The translations under genes and the position numbers were made by a program. From contig CAXHUQ010000440.1 of assembly GCA_964020085.1 (NCBI GenBank), positions 190,001 through 254,000 on the forward strand: 64,000 nt of DNA. The letters run 5' to 3'. Below are positions 9,958 through 21,529 of this stretch, one piece after another. Source of the stretch: Micromussa lordhowensis (Eukaryota > Cnidaria > Anthozoa > Scleractinia > Lobophylliidae). Every line of letters begins with the position of its first letter. Positions within the stretch are counted from its first letter, which is position 1. The notes under the pieces were generated by a model, which was not told where the DNA came from, did no database searches, and saw nothing but the letters and a program-made list of their open reading frames with translations.

Positions 9958-12900
9958 CTACCTCGTTACCAAATGAGGGTGGATACTTAAGCAAAAAACC
10001 CCAAAACAATGAAAAAGATATAACCGATACAATACTCTACAAGCTGGATAAGACAGAGTGTTGCCAAATTTCCGCAAAGGTAAGGTTGGTGTCATAAAAT
10101 ATAGCCTGTAAAGGAAGAAAGGGAGCCTGACGTCTTGTCTCTGGTGCCTCTGAAGAACTTTGCTTTGCCCTCTGAACTTCGCACGGTCTCCAAGGCACGG
10201 GACGGAATGCTCAGGTAGGTTGTATGCTTTCTCCCCATTTATGTACAGCTCAGATATTGCCTGCACAGCGCGGGTGGATTGCAGAATAGACGGCAAGCTC
10301 CAGTCAATTTTGTTCTGAAAAGTGAAAAAGTCACAATTCTATCTTAAATTGGATTTTTAAAAGTGAAAGGTAACATAACACATAAAAAATGCTGCACAGT
10401 TAAGTAAAAGTAAAATAAAAGAAGAGGTTTCTCTGGCGTTTTGAAACTGACATTACGACTTGAAATAAAACAACATGCCTCAATGCCAGAGTTTCGTTGT
10501 GCTGGCCACCGGGTTGCTTTTGGGAATTCATAACACTGTAGTATGATTCCACCACGGCTTCAGTCCCCCCCTTTGCCAACGTAATGTCTATTGCAACACA
10601 TCCTTCGATAACAATAGCGGTAAATAGGTTTTTATCAGTGTATATGGTGCGATATACCTCCATCTCATTTATTTCGGCAATAAATGGCTCCCCAGAATTT
10701 TGAACTGTGATTTCATATCTGTTTCCAACTGCAAATACGTCGTCTGCTGCAAGCCGAAGTTTCTTCAGAGAGCCATACGATTTACCATCTGGCAGCCCAA
10801 ACCAGGACTGTAGGTACCTTCCATCTTCTATCCACAAGGCTCTTTTAAGTGCCTGCTTCATCTTGTGATGAACTGTGTTTCCAAACGCCGGATCAAAGAG
10901 CAACTCGTCATTGTTCTCATCACAGAAATCAGTGGCCAGAGCTTGGACGTGTTCCAAGGAATAAACATAGTCAAATAGCTTTTGAAATTTTAACTTGCCG
11001 CTCTCTAACCTTTCCCCACAAAGCAAAGCAAATAGAGAGTCTAGATCTACACACGTCAAAATTCTAAGCATTTCTACGGAAGAAATGTCCACTCTACTTT
11101 CGAATGAAAACTTAAGGTCGCCCATAAAATCCTTCAAATCACTTTCAACATCACAAACATCTCTTACCCTCCAGTGGTCAAAGGTTTCGACTTCATTGTC
11201 GACAACACGCCTTTCTGAGGACGTAACCAACCAACCCGGTACGAGCTTGGTACCCTTATAAAGACCTGCCTTGATATTCGTCAGATGCTTGTGAAGGAGA
11301 GGCAGCCTTTTCGTTGTTGTTGCCAGCGAAAATTCTTCCTCCATTTTCTCAACGTAATCTTTAACCTTTCTCCACCACACAACAACCTTCCAGCAAGGAA
11401 CGCTTAAACCCTGCAGAGCCACAAACATTACCATATAAGGCTTCAAGACATCACAACATCCACAAAGATCCATCAAAAAGTCCTGCCCTGCAATCTGAAA
11501 CTCTTTAACTTCACTGAATTTGAACTCCCTGAAGGCTTTTATAAACACTGGCAAACTATCAAGCAGTTTGCGAAACTCAACATACTGAGAGGTAGAAAAT
11601 CGCGTGGAACACGGTCTGCTCGTCAGTCTTAAGACAAGTTCATCATCCTTTTTCGACAACTCTACAGCGTGGCTCAGCATTTTACCACACTGGACCTGTC
11701 AACAAGGGTCTTAATAAAATCCTTGGAGTGACCTGTTTTTCCATTGAAAATATCACGAAATGCAAGATCAAGGAAATGAGGTGCGTCCCACAAAACATTG
11801 AAAAGTTCTTGAGATTCATCTTGTTCTAAAATAGAAGCCAGTGTTGACTTGAATCCAGCAGTTTGATAGGCGCCGTCACAAACTGTTCCAACCCATGCTG
11901 CTTTAATATCTCCCTCGGGAATCGACGGATATGCTTTATGGATTTCATTATACAGGTTTTTTTCAACTGTTGAGCATTTTGACGATAAAAATTTACCCAC
12001 TTTTAGGCAGTATACAGCTTATCTACATAACAAAACTTTACCAAAGAAACCGATAAACAACTAGATTTTAGGAGCACGAGAAATCAAGACTTCATTGTCA
12101 ACAGTAATTGAAATAGATATCAAAAACATCCTTGTAATAACCACCTGTAGTACTCTTTCTCTTAGGCGGGTGTTGTGACAGTTGTGCTTGGCCAACTGGG
12201 GCAGTAGCTTCAGTGCCTACTACAGCTTCTAGAAAGTAGAAAGTAGTTTTGGACTGATAACACCTAAAATAGCCTCTTGTTGTACGTGTCTGTATGCAAC
12301 ATATCGCACGAAAGGTATAGTAAAAGAGACTAGACAAGACAAGGGGGAATGGAATATGACAAACACAAAAAAGACTTGTCTATTCCTAATGTACTTATAT
12401 AGTTTGTTTTTACTTCAATACAAGTAATTTTGGTTCTTAATTATAGTTACAGTAGACACAAAATATGATAACATAAATATTATTTTATAGTATAATTAAG
12501 CAGTTTGATCTTAACCCATTTGTCATACATGGTATGAGAAAACAACGCCATATGCTTACTTTGTTGAGTCGTTTTGCAATTTTTGCATATCACAGAAGCA
12601 CCATAACCCTCTTCCGTGCCTTCTGGTAGTTCTCCACAAATTGCGTGCACAATTTTCGAACATAAAGCGCATTTGTGAGCTCTTGTTGCTTCTCTTTTAC
12701 AGACACAGCATTTGCCATCTGTAAGGATCCATGTGGATAAGAAAAGAGATAAATAACCATTAATTTATTGCTTCATAGAATTTAGAGATGTGTTAAAAGG
12801 CCTTTTTAGCTGTTTTAAAAAGAGCACGAAAAGGAAAAATTATGATCAATCCACAGCTGTAAAGGAAATTTTGTCATTCTCTAAAATAATTTACGGTAGC

Positions 12901-13200
12901 TATATTTCTTCAACTATTGTAAAAAGTTATTGCTTTTTGACAGTTTGCACCTTAACTGGGGTAAAAGCAAATCGTACATTTCTTTTACTGAGGTAATTAT
13001 ATTTTAGTTTAGAAAATAGCCTCGCTATATATTTCTTATGTTTTCAGTCTTCATAGTTATATATAACTTATCTTACTTATGTAGTCACCTAAATCTTCCT
13101 CTAGTTTCTCCACCTCTGGCTCCACAACATTTCCCATGGCCACCTCTTCACAACTACTTGCACCTAATGTGCCCCCACCACCACTGTTTTCGTCGTTCAT
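9958..13200 (-). pseudogene. hAT-like transposase (KIAA1586/ZBED-like), multi-exon, one frameshift
   Basis: Probable exons on the minus strand: 13200 to about 13085 (acidic N-terminus starting MNDENSGGGG); about 12721-12553 (CCVCKREATRAHKCALC, then an ICGELPEG-type zinc-binding module); about 12000-10420 (RNase-H-like core); and 10314-9958 (C-terminus starting NKIDWSLPSI). A small exon near 12230-12100 is possible. The core includes WVGTVCDGAYQTAG, the DAPHFLDLAF block in the position of the hAT CxxH motif, SRPCSTRFSTSQY, and a C-terminal EAVVESYYSVMNSQKQPGG block typical of the dimerisation region. Break: the frames at 11674-12000 and 10400-11680 need a one-base shift near 11682. The last intron has GC rather than GT at its start and an unclear phase. 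Activity is doubtful. Confidence 0.7.
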
Positions 13201-13814
13201 TATCTCACTATTGTCACAAAGCAAAATATCACAAACTCAAAATTATTAAGCTTAAATAAGGCCTTACCTTGTACATTTTAATTCATGCTGTACTACTAGT
13301 AAAGTATTCAAGTTAAGTGTGCTGCTAATCCTTAAAAGTTTGCAATTTTATAATTTACGAAAGGCATGTATTTTCATAAAGCTTCAAAGCGACGGTTGAT
13401 GGATTTTGATGTAAGCTTATATTCCTCAACTCGACTTATATTTATTTTTCCATGATCTACAGTGAATTAACAGATTTAAGGAAGAACACAATAAACAGTA
13501 CCAACCTTCCGACTTCTGCCTTGAGCTTCCGTCCTTCCTGATTCTAATGATGGCTTTGAAACTTGTATTATAACATTCAAAGTTAAAAATATCCAGTGGA
13601 TAAAAGAAATAAAACAGTATGAACTTCAAACCTAAACTATTTCACTACTGTCTGAACGACTGAACTCCCGCGAACGCTGCAAACATGAATCAAAGACAAC
13701 AATTCCCACCTCGAATTGGCGGCTTTTGGCGCGAACATTTGGCGCGAATTTTAGGTGCGAACTGCAATGGGGCTTATTAACCTTATCAGCTGGGCGAATT
13801 GCAATTCAAACAAG

Positions 13815-14102
13815 ATGGAGGTGGACCAGGATCGACTCGCGTTTATCTTTGAGACTATTAACCTTATTCGAGATGTACGTCTCGATTGCATTGAAACGCT
13901 ACAGGAACATCGCGATAAGGCACTGGATACCTTGCGGAATTGTAATTCAGTTCAGTCAGCCGCAGACAACTTGCAGGGCCCTATTCAGGAACTTGTTCAG
14001 GCCTACTGCGGACTACGAAGAAACCTCATTCACATTATCAACAACCTTGACGTTCGCGAGGAGCTACTTGTAAAGAAGCTTTGCTTCGAAAACAAGTTTT
14101 AA
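13815..14102 (+). CDS. small helical protein inside hAT element, divergent from transposase
   Basis: An ORF of 95 residues starts at an ATG with purine at -3 and G at +4 (aagATGg). It begins MEVDQDRLAFIFETINLIRD, is mostly predicted helical, and has no zinc-binding cysteines or membrane segment. It lies about 0.6 kb from the putative transposase start and points away from it, so the two could share a promoter region. I do not recognise a family. An upstream in-frame ATG at 13755 would add 20 residues. It could be an accessory gene of the transposon, a captured exon, or chance; the length and clean codon structure favour coding. Confidence 0.4.
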   Translation: MEVDQDRLAFIFETINLIRDVRLDCIETLQEHRDKALDTLRNCNSVQSAADNLQGPIQELVQAYCGLRRNLIHIINNLDVREELLVKKLCFENKF

Positions 14103-15054
14103 AAGTTTAAAAATGGCTTTTTTTGGAGCCATTCAAAACTTAAAATGCCTCTTTTCAGAGCCACCACTAAAACAAAAGTCTGGATCTTCAGGACCTTTTT
14201 CGTTTTTTTATTATTTTATTAATACATATACCGAAAGTCCTTACACCATTTTTTGGGAAGGGCAAATTTCAGAGAAAGTAGCTCAAAATAACCCTGATGA
14301 TACATAAACAAAAACCCCGGGAAAAAATGCCTTCCAAGGCTCTATCATAGTGCGCCCACAGTCGTTTTGATCAGCAGCAGATAGCATACACTTTATTTCG
14401 GACTACTTGAAGTGTCACGTAACTCTCTCGTGGTGCCCCGTGCTGAAAGATTCATCTCATAGCAGACAACCAGAAGTAAGAAACTTTAATTAGTCTTTAT
14501 TTTGTTTTTTGTTTTTTTCAACAAAACATTAAATTAAATTATTTTACAATGCTTCAGATTTACGCCACGCCAGCCTACGCCAGTGAGACATAAGCCCTTT
14601 GAAATACGCTAAATTTTGGCGTACATTGCAAGCTCCACGCCAAAGATCTTCGGCGTAACATACGAACTTTCCCGTATGGTGTGAGGAAAGCTATAGCTAG
14701 AAAGGTAAGTATTCAAGAAAACAGGTGGCGTCGAATTCAACGAGTGAATTTGAACACAAAAACAAATGAAATTGTACTTACAAAGACTTCTCTTTCCCTT
14801 CCTTGTACGAATCCATTTTCAGAAGCTCTTTTTGGTGTTGATAACGTTGTGCTTTTCTGCTACGTACAATCTAGACCATTTCGCCGTTGTGGAAATTCAG
14901 CACGGAGGCCACAAGTGCCTTGGCGGCTGCCGTGACAAGTCACGACGACCTCTTGACATGCGCAGTAGTCAAAACATTCAAAATCTCACTTCTGGTTCGC
15001 CTCCGTGAATCACTGACAAACGTGTGGTGCTTAAGCTCCCTAATTACTCGGGAG
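14103..15054. other. right end of hAT element and short flank, no clear gene
   Basis: 14103-14679 is non-coding hAT sequence, including acgcc-rich inverted-repeat DNA. 14688-15054 is host sequence holding several overlapping open frames; none is recognised apart from the start of the Mutator/exonuclease exon fragment that follows. Confidence 0.4.
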
Positions 15055-15134
15055 GACGGACGGCGAGTTGTTGAGCTAGGAGTGTTAGCGGAAGGTCTTG
15101 AGGCCTGTAGTGTCTGCAAGGAACCTTTGGTGTG
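15055..15134 (+). pseudogene. N-terminal exon fragment of Mutator/exonuclease gene
   Basis: The plus-strand frame reads DGRRVVELGVLAEGLEACSV followed by CKEPL. From memory this matches the conserved N-terminal Cys-motif region of cnidarian proteins that continue into a Mutator-like transposase domain. The reading is cut at 15134 by the left LTR of a BEL element. The same family resumes on the far side of that element at 21644. The exon start is uncertain; the open frame continues upstream to about 14887. Confidence 0.55.
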
Positions 15135-15620
15135 TGTTTCTATGACTGTTTGACGCTTGCGTGACATTTTAATAATTTAATAAGAGAACTGATTTTTGTT
15201 TGATTTGAGGCAATGGCTGTCAAAATAAGTAACTAATTAGTCTAGAATTTCATTAGGTCAGATTAGGTTGAATTTAGTATCATTGGGATCGGAAGGTTTT
15301 GCACGCAACCCCCTTTTACGTTTAAATGAAACATGGAATCCTTTCACGAAGTAAGTTTCTTTGGTTTTTCTGTTTTGGTATTTTATGCTTGGGATCAAAC
15401 GTCTGTTACTCGGTTAAAACATGGTTAAAAGCAAGTATTATTTACCGCGAATATTACGCAATTGTGTTGTACTTTTGCCTTCGTTTGGCATGGCTGGTTT
15501 TTTTTGTCAATTACCGTTGTGTACTTGATAATTCAATTCTAGATCAAATAAAATAATCATTATATGATTGGGATTCCGTGGTTTCTTTGGTATTTCTTGG
15601 ATTTCCACCTTACTGGATCA
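15135..15620 (+). repeat. 5-prime LTR of BEL element 1
   Basis: About 486 bp, TGTTTC...GGATCA. It matches 21031-21529 closely; differences include missing bases in the 5-prime copy such as cacgaggattgg, which is present only in the 3-prime copy near 21200. Confidence 0.85.
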
Positions 15621-15801
15621 CTTCATTTGATTTCTTTATGCTAACCTGGAGTCCACGTGGGAGTGAAGACACACGATGGCTGAAGCAGCAAAACTCAGGT
15701 GAAGGACAGCTAAAGCGACGCTAACCCGAAATAGCAAAGCGCTGAGGAAAAAACTGACCGACAACAGGCCGATAGAGGAAATAACGGAAGCCCTTCAACT
15801 T

Positions 15802-18800
15802 GTGAAGGATGCATATGGAGAGTTGATTATGAAGCATGACGCTTACACGGAGCAGATTGAAGACGATACAGCCTTTGAACAGGAAGAACTATGGTTAGAG
15901 GATTGCCAAAACGCCTTTCTTGAATTGGAAACTAATGCCCTGGATTACATTAAATTGAAAGTGGAAAAGGGAAAACCGGAGTTGGAAAACGAAATTGAAG
16001 CCCCATCAACAGACAACAATGGCAATAATGGCGACATCGAGACCCCACCCACAGACAACAATGGAAACCAAAACAACCATGGAGAAACTGGCGAAAATGA
16101 GAGTGAAATGGTGGAGAATGGGACTGAAACCTCGGCAACAAACTGCAATAATACAGCGGCAACAGCATCACTCACCAGTCACAATGTAATTATCAGCAGA
16201 GTGGGAAGTAATAGTCAAGCAAGTAACGAAGCGCACAACAATGGTCACACCCCCTGTGGATTTAAAATGGAAAAACCCCAAATACCCCGGTTCAATGGTG
16301 ACGTAAGAGACTATGCAATTTTCAGAGCTGACTTCAAGCATGCAATTGATACCCGATACAGCAAGAGGGATGCAATCTCGTTGTTGCGTACAAGTTTACA
16401 GGGACGACCGCTGGAGTACATAAAGGGCATTGGCACGGATTATGACGCAGCCTGGGAATATCTTGACTCCATATACGGAGACCCCAGATTTGTAGCTGAC
16501 ACCGTCACTCAGGATATCGTGAGATTCCGACCTCTTCGCGAAGGAGAAGATGCACGTTTTTGTGATTTGTTCCACCTCATTCAAAGAAGTTTCAACACGC
16601 TTAAAGAGGTTGGTCGTCCCCACGATATGGATAATAATCACATGTTAGCCTTAATTGAGCAAAGAATGTGCACTGATGATCGCAAAGTATGGGCGCGTCA
16701 TTTGGAAAGCAATGGCAAAGAGGCAACTCTGGGACAGCTGATAACATGGATGAACACCGAAATGAAGTCCAGAGTCCGAGCAACAGCACCCCTGAGAAAC
16801 GTAGGCCATAACCCAAGACATCCTGTTAACCACGTTATACCACAAGACAACGGTCCCACAATCAGCTCGTCCTCACCCAAGTGCTGGATCTGTCAGACCT
16901 CAACCCACTGGGTCGATCAGTGTTGAAAATTCACTTCACTCAATCCGCAAGAACGACTAAAGGCTGCAAAAGAAAACCATGCGTGCTTCAGCTATTTAGA
17001 AAGAGCCGGAAGAGATCATCGGACAACATCATGTTCGAGGAGAAGACAGTGCCCTGAAAAATTAAATGGAATCCAGTGCACTTACTATCACCACCCGCTG
17101 CTTCATGCAGCCTTTCAACCAACCGGCGCAGCTATCTCTTCCGTGACTGGAAACAAAAGAGCTTTGTTACCAATAGTGCAAGTGGACCTCCTTGGAACAG
17201 GAAGCCGACGAAAAACCGGAAACGCCTTCCTGGATTCAGGCGCGCAGATCAGCTTGATAAGAATGTCAATCGCCGAAGACCTTGGACTAAAGGGAAAGAA
17301 CATTGTAATTACAATCACTAAAGTGGGTGGACAGGAAGAGGAGCTGAAGACAAAGATGTACCAAGTTCGAATGCGATCACTTGAAAACCATAGTGTTTAC
17401 ACGATTCAGGCTATAGGAATTCCGTGGATCAGCGATGACATTTCAGAAGTACGTGTTGACGACATAGCGAGGAAATTTGGCCTTAATGAAGCACAGCTGC
17501 ATCGAGGATCTGGAACGGCAGATTTGCTCAACGGCATTGATCATGCAAAGTATCACGTAGGAGAAACAAAGGAAAATGGAGACATGGTTGCGCGACACAC
17601 GCCACTTGGGTGGGTGATATTTGGAGCAACGCCCGACCAAAAGCTACAGGAGTGCCAGGTGTACCATGTCAAGCTGGAAACACCCATAGATTTGACAACC
17701 TTTTGGTCAACAGAGAGTATGGGCATGTCCGTGAAGCCTTGCAACTGCGACAGTGGAAAGCTTAGTCAGATTGAAAGAAAGGAGGCAAAGCTTATAGAGG
17801 ATTCCTGCAAGAAGGTTAACAATCAGTGGCTGATTCCGTACCCTTGGAAACGAAATCCGAGCGACTTACCCGACAACAAGGTGCAAGCATTCAAGAAATT
17901 AGAAGCCACCGAACGCCGACTGCTGCAAAGGCTTATGATCTTCAGATGGTTGAGATGAGCCAACTACAGTTTGCCAGAAAATTAACGGAAGAAGAAATCA
18001 GGAGATACACAGGCCCAGTCCATTACATCTCACATCATGAGGTTTTACGGCCGGGAAGCAAGAGCACACCCGTTCGCATTGTGTTCAACTCGTCTGCAGT
18101 ATTTCAGGGACACAAACTGAACAACTACTGGTTGAAAGGACCCGACCTGCTGAATGACTTATTTGGAGTGGTTCTAAGGTTCCGGGAAAATCAAGTCGCT
18201 TTCATAGGAGATATTTCCAAAATGTATCATCGAGTCCTCATCTCAAAAACAGACTAACATGTACACAGGTTCCTCTGGAGGAATTTACAAACGCATCGCA
18301 AGCCAGACGTTTATGTGAAGAGCGTTTTGACCTTTGGAGACAAGCCAGCTCCTGCGATGGCCCAAATAGCCTTACGCAAAACAGCAGATGAATTAAAGGA
18401 AACATTCCCCAAAGTGTCAAAGGTCATCAAAGACAACAGCTATATGGATGACATTTGTGATTCTGTAAATACTGAGGAAGAGGCTCAGAAGCTTACTAAA
18501 GAAATCGACAACGTTCTTGAAACAGGAGGATTCAAAGTAAAGGGCTGGTTAACAAATGTACCTAGCAAATCTGACACTGATCCGGAGGAAGCAAACGAAG
18601 CCACTATTCTGCAGTGCAAAAGTGAAGAGAAAGTGTTGGGCGTGGTGTGGAACAGTGCTACCGACACGCTTATGTTGAAAGTGAGAGCTGACTTCCTAAA
18701 TTGCCAAGAGCCGATACACCTGTCCAAACGAAAGATCCTGAGCCAAGTAGTGCGCATCTATGACTCAATAGGCATTGCAGCAGCATTCCTGATCCGAGCT

Positions 18801-20998
18801 AAGATAGGCCTTCAGGAACTATGGAAAAGAGGCATCAGCTGGGACGAAGTACTGCCTATTGAGGTCACGGAAAAATGGCTAAGCTTATCTAAAGAAATGG
18901 TGAAACTGAACGAGACAAGCTTTAACCGATGCATTACACCACCCGATGCAGTTGGACAACCCACCCTGTGCATTTTTTCTGATGCCTGTGAAGACGCATT
19001 TGGCACCTGTGCGTACGTGAGATAGCAGCTGAGCAGCGGAGAATTTGAAGTTCGTTTCATGGCAGCAAAATCAAGAGTCGCACCTTTAAAACAATTGACC
19101 ATTCCCCGTCTGGAGCTCCAAGGAGCCCTTTTAGCCTCAAGGTTGTACAAGACGATCATAGAAGAATCTCGTCTCCAGTTCGTGAAGACAGTCTTCTTCT
19201 TGGACAGAATAGTGTTAGCTTGGATCTGCAGCGAAGAGAGAAGGTTTAAGCCATTTGTTTCAATCAGAATCGGAGAAATCTATAACAACTCAAACCCTGC
19301 TCAGTGGAGGCACATCCCTGGGGAACTCAACATTGCAGACGATGTCTCTCGTGGCATAACTGTTCAAACCTTGGCCGGAAGGTGGCAGCGTGGTCCTGAC
19401 TTCCTACGTCGTCCCGAAGAAGAGTGGCCAAATGATTTGTCATATCCTGACATAGCTGAGGTAGAAAAGGAAAAGGTCAAGGTGCACGTTGTCTACAAGC
19501 AAACCAAATTACAGCAGCCCATTGATTGCAAAAGGTTTTCAAGTTGGCGAAAGTTAGTGCGAGTGACAGGGTACGTACTGCGATTTGTGTGGAATCTGCG
19601 TGCACGCTCCAACAACAAATCAAAAGAGAGAGGCACTGCCGTGAAGCCCATTAAAGAAGGCCCTCTTTTACCCGAAGAGCTTCAAAATGGCGAGAAACAT
19701 TGGATACGAGAATGCCAGACGGACCTGAAAGATCGCCTCAACAAGGGAGACTTAAGCAAGCTCAGCCCATATACAGATACGGAAGGTGTCTATCGAGTAG
19801 GCGGTCGAGTTGACAGAGCCCTCTTTTCCTATGAAACCAGACATCCTAGTCTACTCCCCAGAGAGCATTGGGTATCTCGTCTGATCGTGCGCCATGTTCA
19901 TCAGTGTGGTCATACCGGTATAGCTGCCACAGTAGCAAAGACAAGACGAGATACTGGATAATTGGAGTACACGATATTGCCAAGTCAGCCAAGTTAAAAT
20001 GTGTCTTTTGTTGTGAAATGGAAGCGAGAACGGAATCTCAAGTGATGGCAGACCTTCCGCCTAGCCGTATGGCTCCTTTAACCCCGCCATTCTATTACAC
20101 CTCTTGCGACTACTTTGGGCCATACAGCGTCAAGATTGGCCGTAGAACAACCGCTAAGCATTATGGCGTCATTTTTACTTGCCTGAACACCAGGGCAGTT
20201 CACCTGGAACTGGCTGTTGATTTGACAACTATGGAGTTCATGCAAGTCCTTAGAAGATTCTTTGCCTTGAGAGGAGTACCCTCCATGATGATGAGCGACA
20301 ATGGGACCCAGTTTATTGGAGCAGAGCGACAGCTTCGAGAAATGATGGAAGGCTTGGATAAAGAGAAGCTATGCGAGTACTCAGCAGAAAAGGGAATGAC
20401 ATGGCAGTTTAGCACCTTGGGAGCGCCACACCAGAATGGGTGGGCAGAAGCTTTGGTCAAGAGCTGCAAGATTGCGCTCATAAAAGCGATTGGTGACCAA
20501 GTATTTTCGCCCATGGAACTACAAACGTGTCTTCTGGAGATCGCTAACCTTGTTAATCAGCGTCCGATTGGCCGAATTCTGAACGATCCAGACGATGGCT
20601 CCTACATATGTCCCAACGACATGTTGCTCGGGCGAGCGTCTTCCCAAGTTCCTCAAGGACCGTTCAGACAAACCAAGAATCCACGACTAATAGAGTTTGT
20701 CCAGAAGATAGTGGATTCATTTCGGAACCGTTGGACGAGAGATGTCTTTCCGTCCTTAATCCCACGAAAAAAATAGCGTACAGAGAAGCGGAATGTATGT
20801 GTGGATGATTTCGTCATGGTTCAAACACCCGGTGCAGTTCATGGTAAATGGAACGTTGGTAGAGTGATCAACGTGTTCCCTGGGCATGACGGCAAGATCC
20901 GCAATGTCAAAGTCAAGACCCGAACGGGAGAATATGAAAGACCAATAACCAAGATTGCGGTTATCCACCCAGCAGAAGGATTTAAAGACGACCCATAA
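15802..20998 (+). pseudogene. BEL/Pao gag-pol, broken by stops and frameshifts
   Basis: Gag (from 15802) has an acidic/Asn-rich N-terminus, then the BEL capsid-like domain (DUF1759 type: PQIPRFNGDVRDYAIFRADF) and one CWIC-type knuckle. Protease shows FLDSGAQISLI (about 17225). RT contains VRIVFNSSA (about 18070) and the catalytic YMDDICDS (about 18440). RNase H starts CIFSDACEDAFG (about 18970). Integrase has the CVFCCE zinc segment (about 20000) and DDE residues in SCDYFGPY, SDNGTQF and NGWAEAL. Breaks: in-frame stops at about 16924 (TGA), 18255 (TAA), 19023 (TAG) and 20774 (TAG); frame changes near 17930 and 19955. Product would be a virus-like-particle polyprotein; it is dead as read. Confidence 0.85.
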
Positions 20999-21030
20999 GA
21001 TGAGGACTACGCCCTCATCGGGGCGGAGAG

Positions 21031-21529
21031 TGTTTCTATGACTGTTTTGACGCTTGCGCGACATTTTAATAATTTAATAAGAGAACTGATTTTTGTTTGA
21101 TTTGAGGCAATGGCTGTCAAAATACGTAACTAATTAGTCTAGAATTTCATTAGGTCAGATTAGGTTGAATTTAGTATCATTGCGATCGGAAGGTTCACGA
21201 GGATTGGTTTTGCACGCAACCCCCTTTTACGTTTAAATGAAACATGGAATCCTTTCATGAAGTAAGTTTCTTTGGTTTTTCTGTTTTGGTATTTTATGCT
21301 TGGGATCAAACGTCTGTTACTCGGTTAAAACATGGTTAAAAGTAAGTATTATTTACCGCGAATATTACGCAATTATGTTGTACTTTTGCCTTCATTTGGC
21401 ATGGCTGTTTTTTTGTTAATTACCGTTGTGTACTTGATAATTCAATTCTAGATCGAATAAAATAATCATTATACGATTGGGATTCCGTGGTTTCTTTGGT
21501 ATTTCTTGGATTTCCACCCCACTGGATCA
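21031..21529 (+). repeat. 3-prime LTR of BEL element 1
   Basis: About 499 bp, starting TGTTTCTATGACTGTTTT and ending ACTGGATCA, directly after a polypurine tract. Confidence 0.85.

Larger units (their letters stand above)
9256..14679 (-). mobile_element. complete hAT-superfamily DNA transposon, 5.4 kb
   Basis: The left end is ccatactggaaagttcgta. The right end is its near-perfect complement (tacgaactttcccgtatgg), with similarity continuing inward to an acgcc-rich segment. TGTGAGGA is duplicated exactly outside both ends (9248-9255 and 14680-14687). An 8-bp duplication is the hallmark of hAT elements, and the element contains a hAT-like transposase gene on the minus strand. A small ORF on the plus strand lies near the right end. 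Confidence 0.88.
15135..21529 (+). mobile_element. BEL/Pao LTR retrotransposon 1, degenerate
   Basis: Two near-identical direct repeats (15135-15620 and 21031-21529) start TGTTTC and end TGGATCA. A purine-rich tract (ggggcggagag) directly precedes the right LTR. Between them lie gag, protease, RT, RNase H and integrase, in BEL/Pao order, on the plus strand. No target duplication is visible: the left flank is gtgtg and the right flank aggta. It lies inside the Mutator/exonuclease gene. Confidence 0.88.

Noticed and set aside
14940..15167. Minus-strand ORF starting MSRKRQT near the BEL LTR
   Set aside because: Its start lies in the LTR, and a nearly identical start recurs at 21064 only because the LTR is repeated; the opposite strand carries a recognisable exon.
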